Shown here in pieces: positions 52,292 to 60,799 of a DNA stretch of 64,000 nt. A model generated the notes under the pieces. That model was not told the origin of the DNA and made no database searches. It was given only the letters and a program-made list of their open reading frames with translations. How positions within the stretch are numbered: the first letter of the stretch is position 1; each line of letters opens with the position of its first letter. Made by a program: the position numbers and the translations under genes. The DNA is taken from NCBI GenBank assembly GCA_000507305.1, contig DF239805.1, forward strand, positions 63,853 through 127,852, in the 5' to 3' direction. The DNA comes from Breviolum minutum Mf 1.05b.01 (lineage: Eukaryota; Sar; Dinophyceae; Suessiales; Symbiodiniaceae).

Positions 52292-52407
52292 TCAAAACGA
52301 ACAAGCAAAAACACGCACCTGGTAGTTTTTCACTCTTGACCCAAAAGGCCTTCAGTATATCACCTCAGGTAAAAGGGTGAATGAAGTTGCGGGTGCAATT
52401 CCACTCA
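52292..52407 (-). repeat. 5' LTR (116 bp)
   Basis: On the element strand it starts TGAGTGGAATTGCACCCGC and ends GTTCGTTTTGA. It would hold the element promoter, but no TATA-type motif is evident. It contains the block ACCTGAGGTGATATACTGAA shared with the other LTR. Confidence 0.8.
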
Positions 52408-52412
52408 GTTTT
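52408..52412 (+). repeat. target-site duplication, right (GTTTT)
   Basis: Identical to 45173-45177. Confidence 0.6.
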
Positions 52413-53100
52413 CCTGCTTTCAAGTTCAATGACGTCCGGTTGCAGAAGGCTATATGCTCGTGCGAAGTCAAGCCTTGTGCCTTGATCCAACATATCCACG
52501 AATTAACACATCGTGAAACACATGCTAAGTAACCTACAGTGGCTGTCAAGCTGCAAGCTACCTAATTTACAGCAGACTGTGCAAAACATGCTACACTTAC
52601 ACTTCCTTACGGACTTGTTTACTTACTTGCCTAAATCTTACTTGCATATCCACTTATTCTCCAGAATCTTGCTCACTTACCTGCTTACTTCCCACGATTT
52701 TTCTTCCTTGCATCTGAGGGGCTCTTGTGAGAAGAAGAATGGCAAAGAGACCATCAAACAAACACAAAGACGTTACACACATAATGCCATGTAAAAATGC
52801 CATGTTGTATGGCTCTAATATTAACAAAAGCACACACCACTAACCAACGCACGTTTTCATCTTGATTTTCCACCCAAAAATCCTCCCCATCACCCCCCCG
52901 CCCAAAAAATCTCCTTCTCTTCCTTTTCTTCCTCATTTACACGTCGATCATCATGAAGAAAGTAACGACTGTTCGTAGGCACCTTGGCTTCTTTTTGAGC
53001 TTCCTCAGAGACGTGAGAGGCGGCGTCCGCATAGTCCTGTCACGGCGCCGTTATATAGGGGAGGTCAGGTCTCAACGGTCAACACCGGGGGAAGAGTTTG
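52413..53100. other. 5' flank of the retrotransposon, no supported gene
   Basis: 52590-52700 has degenerate CTTACTTGC/ACTTAC repeats. A GC-richer patch at 52970-53060 has open frames, not chosen. Confidence 0.4.
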
Positions 53101-53113
53101 GAAAGATACCATT

Positions 53114-53263
53114 CTTGGAGGATCATCCCATGTAGATCCAATACTTAGTAGCCATGTTGATCGGCTTCGTCCCCGAAGGATAGGGTTATGGGACCCCTTC
53201 CAAACGGCTGAATTATAAATGGAGGTTAATGTTCCTATTTACTAAATGGGATGATCCTCCAGG
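53114..53263 (+). repeat. family-F inverted-repeat element (copy 2)
   Basis: CTTGGAGGATCATCCCATG and AAATGGGATGATCCTCCAGG are the inverted ends; about 150 bp. Confidence 0.78.
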
Positions 53264-53286
53264 TTTCACCCATTTATCCTTGGGGG

Positions 53287-53400
53287 ATCCCTCCCGAAGT
53301 TGCAAAAGATCGCCCCTGAAAAGTACAAAGGGCCCCAAGAGGAAAGGCTTGTCTTCCAACCATCATTTTTCAGGGGTTATGTTAAACTTCGGGGGGGTAA
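53287..53400 (+). repeat. family-A inverted-repeat element
   Basis: ATCCCTCCCGAAGTTGC and GCCCCTGAAAAGTAC at the left; TTTTTCAGGGGTTATG and AACTTCGGGGGGGTAA at the right. It begins 24 bp from the family-F element. Confidence 0.72.
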
Positions 53401-53629
53401 ATGTTAATTTTCTTACTACGTATGTAATCCCCAAAATTTTAAAGAGTTGGCCGTTGGCTAAAATGAGAAAAGGTCTCTGCTTTCTTTTGTGAAGGGTGAA
53501 ATGGATAATTTTTGCTGGGTAATGTTTTACAAGTTGCAAGTTGTGCTGAACACTGAAATAAACAATTCATCTTGAGGGCAAAGTCTAGAGTCTAGTGAAA
53601 ATTGGACATTTTGTCACACAACTTAGAGA

Positions 53630-53965
53630 TTAAACCCGATTTATTTTATAGAAGTAGCCACTTCCTGGCAAAAAACATCTCCATTTTCCAGCACAATTTT
53701 GTTTCGACAAAAAAAACATGGAAAAAAACTCGCAGGTCCGGATGGATACAGTTCTTCCTGGTGATTCTGGAATTTCGACCAAAAAAACAGCTACCCAAAA
53801 CTGGACACTTTCCTCTCGCGACATGGATGTTTCCATTTGACTGACAACCGATCTTGATGGGTGAAGAGAAAAAAAACCGGCGGAAAGGGCACCGATTGAG
53901 ATCCGGGTGGTGATTTTTGACGGATTTTCTACTGCCAACAGGAAGGAAACTCCAGCAATTTCCAT
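53630..53965 (-). CDS. possible exon
   Basis: 111-codon minus-strand frame with MEIAGVSFLLAVENPSKITT, SLHPSRSVVSQMETSMSREE and FWVAVFLVEIPESPGRTVSI. The first 75 codons are well balanced; the rest becomes Phe/Cys-rich over A-tracts. A second minus frame is also open. Unrecognised. Confidence 0.33.
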   Translation of the reverse strand: MEIAGVSFLLAVENPSKITTRISIGALSAGFFSLHPSRSVVSQMETSMSREESVQFWVAVFLVEIPESPGRTVSIRTCEFFSMFFLSKQNCAGKWRCFLPGSGYFYKINRV

Positions 53966-54151
53966 CTCTCGTTGTCAAAAAATTCTTCCACCTCCATGCC
54001 CACACTTCCCTGACTTGAAGGACTTTTCACGGCAAAAAAAACCAACCTTTGAGGCAATTCCAATACAACATTAGCAGCAACATTTGCGAATTCTTTTCAT
54101 CAAAGATATGCTTTCAGAAAGGAATGAAACAAACACATTGGACGCAAATAG

Positions 54152-54268
54152 TTACACCCCCTGAAACTTACAGCAAGTTTGCCCCTGAAAATAGGTCTTA
54201 GGAAATTTCATCTTGCAACCATTCAACAACTCAGTGGCCAAATTGCTGTTAGTTTCAAGGGAAGCTAC
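54152..54268 (+). repeat. family-A inverted-repeat element
   Basis: TTACACCCCCTGAAACTTAC, GCAAGTTTGCCCCTGAAAAT at the left and TTGCTGTTAGTTTCAAGGGA at the right. Confidence 0.78.
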
Positions 54269-54369
54269 TAAGAAACGTATACCATGCCTATAGATTAGAT
54301 GCTGAAATCACCTGATGATCAGCATCAATCCTTTTTTCATTCCAACTGGTCATTCCAATTTACCATAAT

Positions 54370-54600
54370 TCATCTTAGTAAGTCCTTCGAATCTTCTTCC
54401 TTTTCATCTTCCTTTTCCTCATCTTCCTTTTCATCATCTTCATTGTCTTTGGCTTCATCCTTTTCCTTTGCTTCCTTTTCAACTTCATCTTTTTCATCTT
54501 TTTCATCAACGTTGGCAGCTTCTTCATCTTCCTTCTCTTCCTTCTCTTTGCTTTCCTCGCCACCAGCCTTGGTCAAATCCAACGAAACAGGCGCAAGGTT
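54370..54600 (-). CDS. 3'-terminal exon of an acidic Lys/Glu/Asp-rich protein
   Basis: Minus-strand frame from about 54600 (NLAPVSLDLTKAGGEE) through a highly charged K/E/D repeat (KEKEEKEDEEAANVDEKDEK) to a TGA at 54370 after SKDLLR. It is low-complexity but biased in sense as well as composition, since the reverse frames are Ser/Phe-rich and the other minus frame is basic. Such tails occur on nuclear or coiled-coil proteins. Likely linked with the acidic segment at 55269-55388 on the same strand. Confidence 0.5.
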   Translation of the reverse strand, partial: NLAPVSLDLTKAGGEESKEKEEKEDEEAANVDEKDEKDEVEKEAKEKDEAKDNEDDEKEDEEKEDEKEEDSKDLLR

Positions 54601-54689
54601 TCAAGGGTTAAATCACCTACCAATAAATGAACTTTAAAAAATGGCTTCAATTTCATCTATTGAAAGGTGATGATAGGTGTTTCAATCCA

Positions 54690-54890
54690 AACATGGATAA
54701 AAACAACATGTGATTTTCTCTGGGTGATATTGAAGGGGGACAACCCAAATGATAAATAGATGTCCCAATGGTCAAATACAAATGGTGAAATATCTACAAA
54801 CAAAGTCATTGGGAGCTAAAGAAAGAAGGATAAACGAATCTAGGTGAAAAAGACTCAGGCTCAGACTGTTAAAAAAAACAATGCAATCCC
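54690..54890. other. spacer with family-C trace
   Basis: ATATTGAAGGGGGACAACCC at 54726-54745 matches the right end of family-C copy 4. Confidence 0.4.
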
Positions 54891-54896
54891 AAATCA

Positions 54897-54910
54897 TCAA
54901 CAACAACAAC

Positions 54911-54941
<31 letters not shown>

Positions 54942-54950
54942 CCACCAACC
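54897..54950 (+). repeat. CAA/CCA trinucleotide tract
   Basis: Imperfect CAACAACACCACCACCAACAA array. Confidence 0.85.
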
Positions 54951-55139
54951 ATTTTTCTTGGCTGAACAGATAATGGGAAAAAATGACGCACATATTATCC
55001 CAAATGGTTCTTTATCCGTAAAAATATCACCTCCTTTTAGAACAAATCCAAGTTTTTGTAGGAAAAATACAATCATACATGGATGAAATGTGGGTTATGT
55101 TCATATTCCCTTCACAAAGAAATTGTCATCTCAGTCATC

Positions 55140-55265
55140 TCCAACTTCCAAAATCCGAATGGATGTTTCCGAAAATAATGGTACCCCCAAATCATCCATT
55201 TTAATAGGGTTTTCCATTATAAACCATCCATTTTGGAGTACCCCTATTGTTGGAAACACCCAAAT
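55140..55265. repeat. imperfect inverted/direct repeat block
   Basis: Contains AATCATCCATTTTAATAGGG and AACCATCCATTTTGGAGTAC, a short direct repeat, and GTTTCC/GGAAAC ends; it abuts the acidic exon. Confidence 0.4.
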
Positions 55266-55268
55266 CCT

Positions 55269-55388
55269 TTCTGGCCGCGCCTGCATCGTCAGCCCTGGTG
55301 GCTCCTTCGAAGACCCTTCGGCGTCTTCCACATCGCTACCGGAGAGTTGCGAATCGGCGCTGCCAAAGGCATCCGCGTCGTCGTCCTC
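55269..55388 (-). CDS. exon of an acidic protein
   Basis: Minus-strand acceptor AACTCGCAG precedes 55388. The frame reads DDDADAFGSADSQLSGSDVE and DAEGSSKEPPGLTMQARPER. GC-rich island with clear codon structure. The 3' border is not certain: AG|GATTTG would be a non-canonical GA donor of the kind reported in dinoflagellates, and GG|GTGTTT a few bases on is a canonical alternative. Probably part of the same gene as 54370-54600. Confidence 0.48.
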
Positions 55389-55424
55389 CTGCGAGTTTTA
55401 GCCACAAAAGAGGCATACGTTTTA

Positions 55425-55900
55425 TTAACAAAAATGGCATGATGTTTGGTGTTGGGATTGGGATTTTGTATCTGTGGTGGTTGTGTTGGTTGGTTGGTTG
55501 TTGGTTGTGGTTGTTGTTGCTGTTGTCCCTCTTCTTCTTCGTCTTTCCGTTTGGATGGTTTTTGATTCTACACTCGTTCTAGACTTTTTTGGGGAGAGGA
55601 ATTTTGCTTTTGCTTTTTTCATCCTTGTTGGAGTTTTTTGTGATAAGTTCGTTTTGGATTTCCCTGAAGATATTCTGCTACATTTTACTTTTTTGGACCC
55701 TAGGTTTCTCTCACCAAAAAAGATGGACCTTTTTCAAACCAACAAATGACAATCCATCAGCTTCATACTGTTGATTCTTCCAACATTTGAGGTAAACTGT
55801 CAAACGGGTTATGACATATGCAAAACAGCAAGATTTCTGAAATCTTGTTCCAAAAAACCATGTAAATTGAAGGCCTACTGAATCAAAAAATCACCACCTT
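55425..55900. other. stretch without a supported gene
   Basis: 55470-55530 is GTT/GGT-rich. Open frames on both strands follow composition. Confidence 0.4.
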
Positions 55901-55979
55901 TTTGTGCAGCACCTATTTTCCAGGCTGAAATTTCAAACCTTTCGGATCATTGGAACCTTTTCTTTTTTCGTGATTAAAA

Positions 55980-56116
55980 AACACGGGGATATCCATTTGC
56001 ATCTCTCCTCCTCATCCCTTCGTCGTCGGGGTGCCATTTTTCTTGTGCCTGGAGCAGGTGTTGCTGGGCACCGAAAAATCCTTGATAGCTGGGTGGTTGA
56101 GCAACCCAATTTCTAA
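55980..56116. CDS. GC-richer coding-like patch, strand unresolved
   Basis: Plus: LRRRGAIFLVPGAGVAGHRK and ILDSWVVEQPNF. Minus: APGTRKMAPRRRRDEEERCK. Too short to decide. Confidence 0.22.
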
Positions 56117-56482
56117 GAGAACCCCAACATACACCTGTTTCGCACACCGCAAGGCATCCCCAAATCCCTACATGAAAGGACTTCCTTTACAAAGTGTTGG
56201 TTAAGGGTCTGGGGGTATGTTCCAGGGGTATGATTCAAAATTCTGGAGACGCTTGAACAAATATGCAGTCATTCCCTAAAGATGGTCAAAGAACCCTGAA
56301 ATTATCTTATTTAAATAACTTTCATACTGATCATGCAAGAAAATCTAAGGCAGTGTGATGATAAAGTCATGCTGATCTCTTTTCCAAACAACGGGATTCC
56401 CATGTCTTCAGACTTGGCGATTTCAAATGTCCCCCCAAAAAAAGGGGAAACAAATTGTCCAAGCGAAGTCGTCGTCTTTTTG

Positions 56483-56629
56483 TCAAACCATTGATAAATC
56501 GGTGGCTTTGGGGGGCTCAGTGCTTTGGATTCCTGGAATCTTTTATGCAAGGCCGGGATTGTGACGGGCTATCCCGCATTCGAATCCCGAACCACCGGGA
56601 CCCAAAACCACCAATTTATTATGAGTTGA
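56483..56629 (+). repeat. family-G inverted-repeat element (copy 2)
   Basis: TCAAACCATTGATAAATCGG at the left, CCAATTTATTATGAGTTGA at the right. The interior GGATTCCTGGAATCTTTTAT and CGGGACCC are shared with copy 1. A GCATTCGAATCC block looks like a tRNA B box but is part of this repeat. Confidence 0.68.
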
Positions 56630-56639
56630 TTTGGCTGGA

Positions 56640-57310
56640 GATGTTTATCCTGACAAGTGACGCCAATTTATGGAGGTGTGAAAATGAAATCCTAAGTAAT
56701 TTGGATTTACCACGAAAACACGTTGAGAAAAAAGGTTGACACAGTTGGAAAAAAGTGAAGCTTTTGTTTATAATCTCAAATTCACCAAAATACCTTACGT
56801 GATGGTTCAACCAAATACTAGTGAAAATGGCTTCATGTTCCAATTAGAAACACTTTCTCCCAACTAGGTTTCACCCACACGGCTTCCCAACTCGGTTTTA
56901 CTTTCAAACACTAGTGGAAACCACAACTTACACCCTCTGCAAAACTAATCGGACAATGAACACACCCAACCATTTGAAGTTATTTCCTACTAAAAATTAG
57001 GTGATCTTCCATCCAGCCACGTTCGTTTCCCAAACAGCAACTCCTCGCCTTCCTTTCGAAAGAAAAGGGCGGCTTTCTTTGGATTTTTCTTGAGCCAAAG
57101 ATCTGAAACAAACGACCACATTTTACCCTTTGAGAAAGGTTTGGTAAATGTAGTTTACAACCAGCTCCATTGAGTGTAAAGACCTCACGAACGAAAATGA
57201 CCATTTTTTGTTTGGAGTGATTTTTTTTCCCATGTCAATTTTCTATGTCAATGGGGTAGTTTTTCTTCCATCTCAAGTTTGGAGTTCTTTGTTGTTGTTT
57301 AGAAATCATG
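56640..57310. other. stretch with weak coding signal
   Basis: A minus frame at 56980-57204 (ERKARSCCLGNERGW) is possible but unconvincing. Confidence 0.35.
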
Positions 57311-57314
57311 AAAA

Positions 57315-57515
57315 CTATCCCAGGGAACTAACATCTTTTTCCACCTTAAGAGACAAAGTCATCTTCGGAAAAATGCCTTGAGATTGGAATATTTTGGTTC
57401 GGGCACGAAGGGGTGTTGCTGCACCTAAGCTGAAGTCTTCCTCCAATGACATTTTATCCCGAATCTTAATAAGATGACATTCAAAAATTTCATGGACTAT
57501 TGAACACCTCAGCAC
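57315..57515 (-). CDS. possible exon
   Basis: 66-codon minus frame with HEIFECHLIKIRDKMSLEED, FSLGAATPLRARTKIFQSQG and a Lys-rich end before TAA. Good composition, other strand closed. Unrecognised. Confidence 0.3.
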   Translation of the reverse strand: MLRCSIVHEIFECHLIKIRDKMSLEEDFSLGAATPLRARTKIFQSQGIFPKMTLSLKVEKDVSSLG

Positions 57516-57539
57516 CTAGAAGTACTACAGCACCACATA

Positions 57540-57925
57540 CCCTTTAAATCCAATTAGAGGTTTCCATCAGTGGACATGAATCAAACCTGCAAGGAATATA
57601 TCATGAAAACACCCGATATCCGATATCCATTTGAGCAATGAAACCGTTAAGTGATTGTGATCCTCTCCTGCAGCTCTTGATGCCACTACATGTCTGTTTT
57701 ATGCGTTAAAAGTGAAGATATGTGAAGATTCATGCAGGATTCTTCACGAACAAAATGAAGAGATTATCCTGAAGGATATGACAAGTCAGAAGTGATAAAT
57801 CATCGTTTCTGCGAACCCTCCCCCTAGCTTCTGGGCAGTGTAACAGGCAAATGAGCTAACTTGTAAAGGAAACAAGTAATGACATGTCTTGATTTAGGAC
57901 ACTATTGCCAGGTTAAAATAATTCG
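57540..57925. other. stretch without a supported gene
   Basis: AT-rich; nothing recognised. Confidence 0.45.
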
Positions 57926-57929
57926 TGGT

Positions 57930-58034
57930 GCTTGAAAGCAAGGCTTGGTTGGAAGACAGGCCTTTCCTTTTGGGATGAGCCCGGCCTATATTTTCAGGGG
58001 CAAACTTAAACTTGCTGTTAGTTTTAGGGAGTGT
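57930..58034 (-). repeat. family-A element
   Basis: GGAAGACAGGCCTTTCCTTT, GGCCTATATTTTCAGGGGC and CTTGCTGTTAGTTTTAGGGA; the left terminus is lost. Confidence 0.65.
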
Positions 58035-58274
58035 TCAACCCATCCTTTGGTTCATTTTTCGGGTCGCTGAGATTCGGTGTTTCAAATCCAAACTAAGGAA
58101 TGTTTTTAAACGCCCATCATTTGGATCAACACCTGGACTCTGCTGCACCCCAATGGTTTTCCCAACTCTTCTGAGTCCCCCTGGCACTCCGATGGCTGGA
58201 ACCCGATGTCGGCGAAACGCCAGGAGCGACATTTTGTTGTGGATTTTTGGTTGGTAAGGTCCAATAAGGTCCAA
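58035..58274 (-). CDS. possible exon
   Basis: 79-codon minus frame with NKMSLLAFRRHRVPAIGVPG and QQSPGVDPNDGRLKTFLSLD. A second minus frame (ADIGFQPSECQGDSEELGKP) is also plausible. GC-richer island, so coding is likely in one of them. Unrecognised. Confidence 0.32.
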   Translation of the reverse strand: MDLIGPYQPKIHNKMSLLAFRRHRVPAIGVPGGLRRVGKTIGVQQSPGVDPNDGRLKTFLSLDLKHRISATRKMNQRMG

Positions 58275-58526
58275 TCATGTTGAAGGTGAGTGCTGCACAT
58301 CAAAAACCAGGTGATTCAAAGTGACTTTACTTGGAGGTCGCGATTCACCTCTTGAAGGGGTCACGTTAAAAAACCAAACAAACATCCATCCCCAAAAAAG
58401 GGGGACGCGTTTTTCCAGAATTTGCCAGGGTAGAGATTGACATTTTCTCGTTTTTTTTTTTGGTTATCTAAGTTTAAAATCAAAAAATGGTACCCCATTG
58501 AATGTCTCAAATATGCACCCCGCACT

Positions 58527-58550
58527 CTCTACCGACTGAGCTGACACTGC
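58527..58550 (-). other. tRNA A-box-like sequence, possible SINE relic
   Basis: On the minus strand GTGTCAGCTCAGTCGGTAGA resembles the D arm of a tRNA (AGCTCAGTCGGTAGAG). No B box or cloverleaf can be completed downstream, so it is not called a tRNA. Confidence 0.3.
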
Positions 58551-58619
58551 GAAGTCAATGGGCAAATCAAACTTCTGTCACCTACCCAAACAAAAATGAA
58601 CATTACACAATCCCATCAA

Positions 58620-58740
58620 CTTAGATTTGCTTAAGGTGTTTGGGAAAAACATGTTCCCTTTAAATGGTGGCTTAATGGCGATTTACCATGATAAAACGTA
58701 ACAAAAATCACCTTGAACAAACAAAAACATCAAACGTGGT
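58620..58740 (+). repeat. family-D repeat (copy 4)
   Basis: AGATTTGCTTAAGGTGTTTG, TGGCTTAATGGCGATTTACC and AAAAATCACC match the other family-D copies. Confidence 0.6.
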
Positions 58741-58747
58741 TTCAAAA

Positions 58748-58857
58748 TACACCCCCGAAATGAACCAAAAAATGATGGGCTTTGGAAAATGTATCTCCGG
58801 CCTCCAAATATGGCCTCTTTTTTGGAGTATCGACTCGTTAAATTTCGGGGGTGTGTC
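58748..58857 (+). repeat. family-A-like inverted-repeat element
   Basis: TACACCCCCGAAATGAAC and GTTAAATTTCGGGGGTGTGT are clean inverted ends; 110 bp. The middle has GGCC blocks. Confidence 0.75.
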
Positions 58858-58997
58858 CCAAAGACAATGAAACACTGTAGCAGTGGAACATCAAGGTTAA
58901 TACAAGTACCTCAGTAAAATACCGATGATTATTTTCCCTCTGTTGTAGTGTTTAGGCAATGAAACCATGTTCAAAAAGACATTTGTTCCTTCAGTTA

Positions 58998-59252
58998 TTA
59001 TATTACCAACCCAAACGATGCACTATTATAAGGGACATTCCCCCAATTTCTCATACTTTTGCATCGTGTGATCCCCGCAAAATGGGTCCCACTTAATGAT
59101 CTCTGTTCTTTTCTGTCAAACGCTACTCTTCGAATATGATGTTGCGTTTTGGCACATTTCAACTTCGCAAAGAGATCTGGACATCCCATAGCTCCCCAAA
59201 AAATGCCTGGTGAAACTTCAACCCGTTTGGAGAAAATCGTCAAAATAAACAC
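58998..59252 (-). CDS. possible exon
   Basis: Minus frame with SPGIFWGAMGCPDLFAKLKC, HHIRRVAFDRKEQRSLSGTH and FAGITRCKSMRNWGNVPYNS. Balanced, Cys-containing. Unrecognised. Confidence 0.33.
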   Translation of the reverse strand: MFILTIFSKRVEVSPGIFWGAMGCPDLFAKLKCAKTQHHIRRVAFDRKEQRSLSGTHFAGITRCKSMRNWGNVPYNSASFGLVI

Positions 59253-59321
59253 ATCTTTGCCAATTTTTTTGCAGGTGAAACACCACTATTTTTTGTTGAA
59301 AACCCACCACCTAGCTTAGGT

Positions 59322-59552
59322 TTGCCTCACAAAATAATCACTGCTTCACTTGTGAAAAATCCCAGCGTTTTTCATGTTCAACAACATCGTTTAAGGACCC
59401 AACTTCTGAAGGCGAAATTAAACGTTGGGATACCAAAAGGGATCTGCAAAATCCGTCCCTTTGAAAAACATGGAAGCCATCAGGGCCTATTTGCAAAAAT
59501 GAACAGTTTCATGGTAGATCATTGTAGGTCTGATGAAAAAAGGTCGTTGTAG
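59322..59552 (+). CDS. possible 3'-terminal exon, basic
   Basis: Plus frame ending TAG at 59552 with IITASLVKNPSVFHVQQHRL, RTQLLKAKLNVGIPKGICKI and AKMNSFMVDHCRSDEKRSL. Convergent with the minus segment at 59554-59823; the two stops are only a few bases apart. Unrecognised. Confidence 0.35.
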   Translation: MPHKIITASLVKNPSVFHVQQHRLRTQLLKAKLNVGIPKGICKIRPFEKHGSHQGLFAKMNSFMVDHCRSDEKRSL

Positions 59553-59553
59553 G

Positions 59554-59823
59554 TCATTTGGAATGAAGTTGTAAGTAACCCGATTGAATTTGGCAATTTC
59601 TTTTGCTGGACTTGGCAACACAGTGATGCCTGGTGATGATTATCCCCTTCACCTGGAAATTGCTAAAGAAAACTGAGGCTTGGGCTTTTGAGAAAACATC
59701 AGTGAGAGGAATTGGCATCACAAATATTTGCTTCGATTTTTCAGGACATCGAGAAGTCCAGTGTTTTTTTTGCGACGAAAATCTAATCATTTTTGACAAT
59801 GAGCCATAGAAACTTCTGGTCAT
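59554..59823 (-). CDS. possible 3'-terminal exon
   Basis: 89-codon minus frame with HWTSRCPEKSKQIFVMPIPL, TDVFSKAQASVFFSNFQVKG and HCVAKSSKRNCQIQSGYLQL, ending at 59554. Reasonable composition. Unrecognised. Confidence 0.32.
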   Translation of the reverse strand: MTRSFYGSLSKMIRFSSQKKHWTSRCPEKSKQIFVMPIPLTDVFSKAQASVFFSNFQVKGIIITRHHCVAKSSKRNCQIQSGYLQLHSK

Positions 59824-60041
59824 GTGTTGTACAGTTTGGAAACTTTAATACCTATAAATGTAATGGATAGGACCCAGCCGGTAAAACGATGCCTTAAAAG
59901 AGAGCAAGAATCCATCTACTTTCTATTTTTAATGCGATGTAGGTTCCTATCAAACAGGGCGATCCATTTTAATCTCTGAGACTCATCTGTTTGAAACTGA
60001 TGGAAATCGCACATCTTTTCCTCTGCACGTAGCGTCTGGCC

Positions 60042-60120
60042 CGCTCGATTGTTGAAACCCGGTGAAACGAGCGAGTCCCGATGACTGAGAATTTGCGATT
60101 CGTCTCAGCCGAAGCGGGCG
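60042..60120. other. GC-rich island able to form stems
   Basis: GCCCGC and GCGGGC can pair around 65 nt. Inside, CTGAGA/TCTCAG and GCTCG/CGAGC also pair, giving a three-way-junction-like fold. On the minus strand it is also an open frame (RKFSVIGTRSFHRVSTIERA), so it may simply be an exon. Confidence 0.25.
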
Positions 60121-60124
60121 GCAA

Positions 60125-60337
60125 TCAATTCCTAGCAAAAAAAAAAGCTAGAACCAACTGTGCCAATCCAAAACAACACGTTGGCCACGGAATTTCGAAG
60201 AGATTTGCATGATTCACGAAGAAATCATATATCAACGTGTATTTCAACTTGGTTCTTGGCACATCTGTTCTGGTCAAAATGACATCCATCAATCTTTTAT
60301 GGATCAAAAAAACATCTGAAATATTCTTGACCACCAT
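60125..60337 (-). CDS. possible exon
   Basis: 70-codon minus frame with NISDVFLIHKRLMDVILTRT, DVPRTKLKYTLIYDFFVNHA and PWPTCCFGLAQLVLAFF. Unrecognised. Confidence 0.3.
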   Translation of the reverse strand: MVVKNISDVFLIHKRLMDVILTRTDVPRTKLKYTLIYDFFVNHANLFEIPWPTCCFGLAQLVLAFFFARN

Positions 60338-60339
60338 AT

Positions 60340-60530
60340 TTCTATATGACTTCTATATGTAAACAAGCAACCCCACGAATCGTGGTTTCTCCATGTTTTT
60401 GGGGTCCGGACGTTCCGACCATTTTTTTCGACCAGGGTGAAACTCTCGGTCTCCAAATATGGCTTCGCCATGACCGGGAGACACCGGTGGAGGCTAAGTG
60501 ACCCGATGGCTCGGTTGTCCACAAGTTACA
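60340..60530 (-). CDS. possible exon
   Basis: Minus frame with NRAIGSLSLHRCLPVMAKPY, LETESFTLVEKNGRNVRTPK and TWRNHDSWGCLF. A second minus frame is open. Upstream neighbour of the 60125-60337 segment on the same strand. Confidence 0.28.
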
Positions 60531-60694
60531 CATGCAGCAAATAATTTCACCCAGAAAGTCGCCTTTTGGAAGGAACTGAATTTATCCCATACAATCCCAT
60601 GTAGGATTGGTATATTCACTAAGAAACCATGGTTGGTTGATATTTTGATGGTAAAATCTTGGTATAGATATGGCAAAAATTAAGCAAATATGAG

Positions 60695-60795
60695 TTGGGT
60701 TGTCCCTCCATTCCACTATGCAATTGTGTTAGCTTCGGGATCCCCTACTAAAAATGTAATGTCATCCTGGAGGTATTGAAGGGGGCCAACCCAAA
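60695..60795 (+). repeat. family-C inverted-repeat element (copy 4)
   Basis: TTGGGTTGTCCCTCC and GGGGGCCAACCCAA ends; interior CGGGATCCCCTACTAAAAAT and GTAATGTCATCCTGGAGG. Confidence 0.75.
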
Positions 60796-60799
60796 GCTT

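Larger units (their letters stand above)
45178..52407 (-). mobile_element. degenerate Ty1/copia-type LTR retrotransposon, 7.2 kb
   Basis: Two direct repeats (45178-45289 and 52292-52407) bound a minus-strand interior with, in order, Gag with zinc knuckle, aspartic protease, integrase, reverse transcriptase and RNase H. Integrase before reverse transcriptase defines the Ty1/copia order. The same 5-bp sequence flanks both ends. A tRNA-iMet-like primer site follows the 5' LTR, and a purine tract precedes the 3' LTR. LTRs differ at about 11 of 112 aligned positions plus a 4-bp indel, so the insertion is old. Internal stops and frameshifts make it non-autonomous. Two extra frames follow RNase H. 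Confidence 0.92.

Noticed and set aside
45178-52407. Reading the retroelement as functional
   Set aside because: At least two stops in Gag and several frame changes in protease, integrase and reverse transcriptase make it defective.
56540-56612. Possible tRNA (GCATTCGAATCC, ACCACCGGGACCC)
   Set aside because: No acceptor or anticodon stem can be formed, and the region aligns with the repeat at 11894-12018, so it is part of family G.
57090-57115. Possible relic of the dinoflagellate spliced leader in reverse (CTTGAGCCAAA)
   Set aside because: Only about 11-12 bases agree with the leader as I remember it; the rest does not match.
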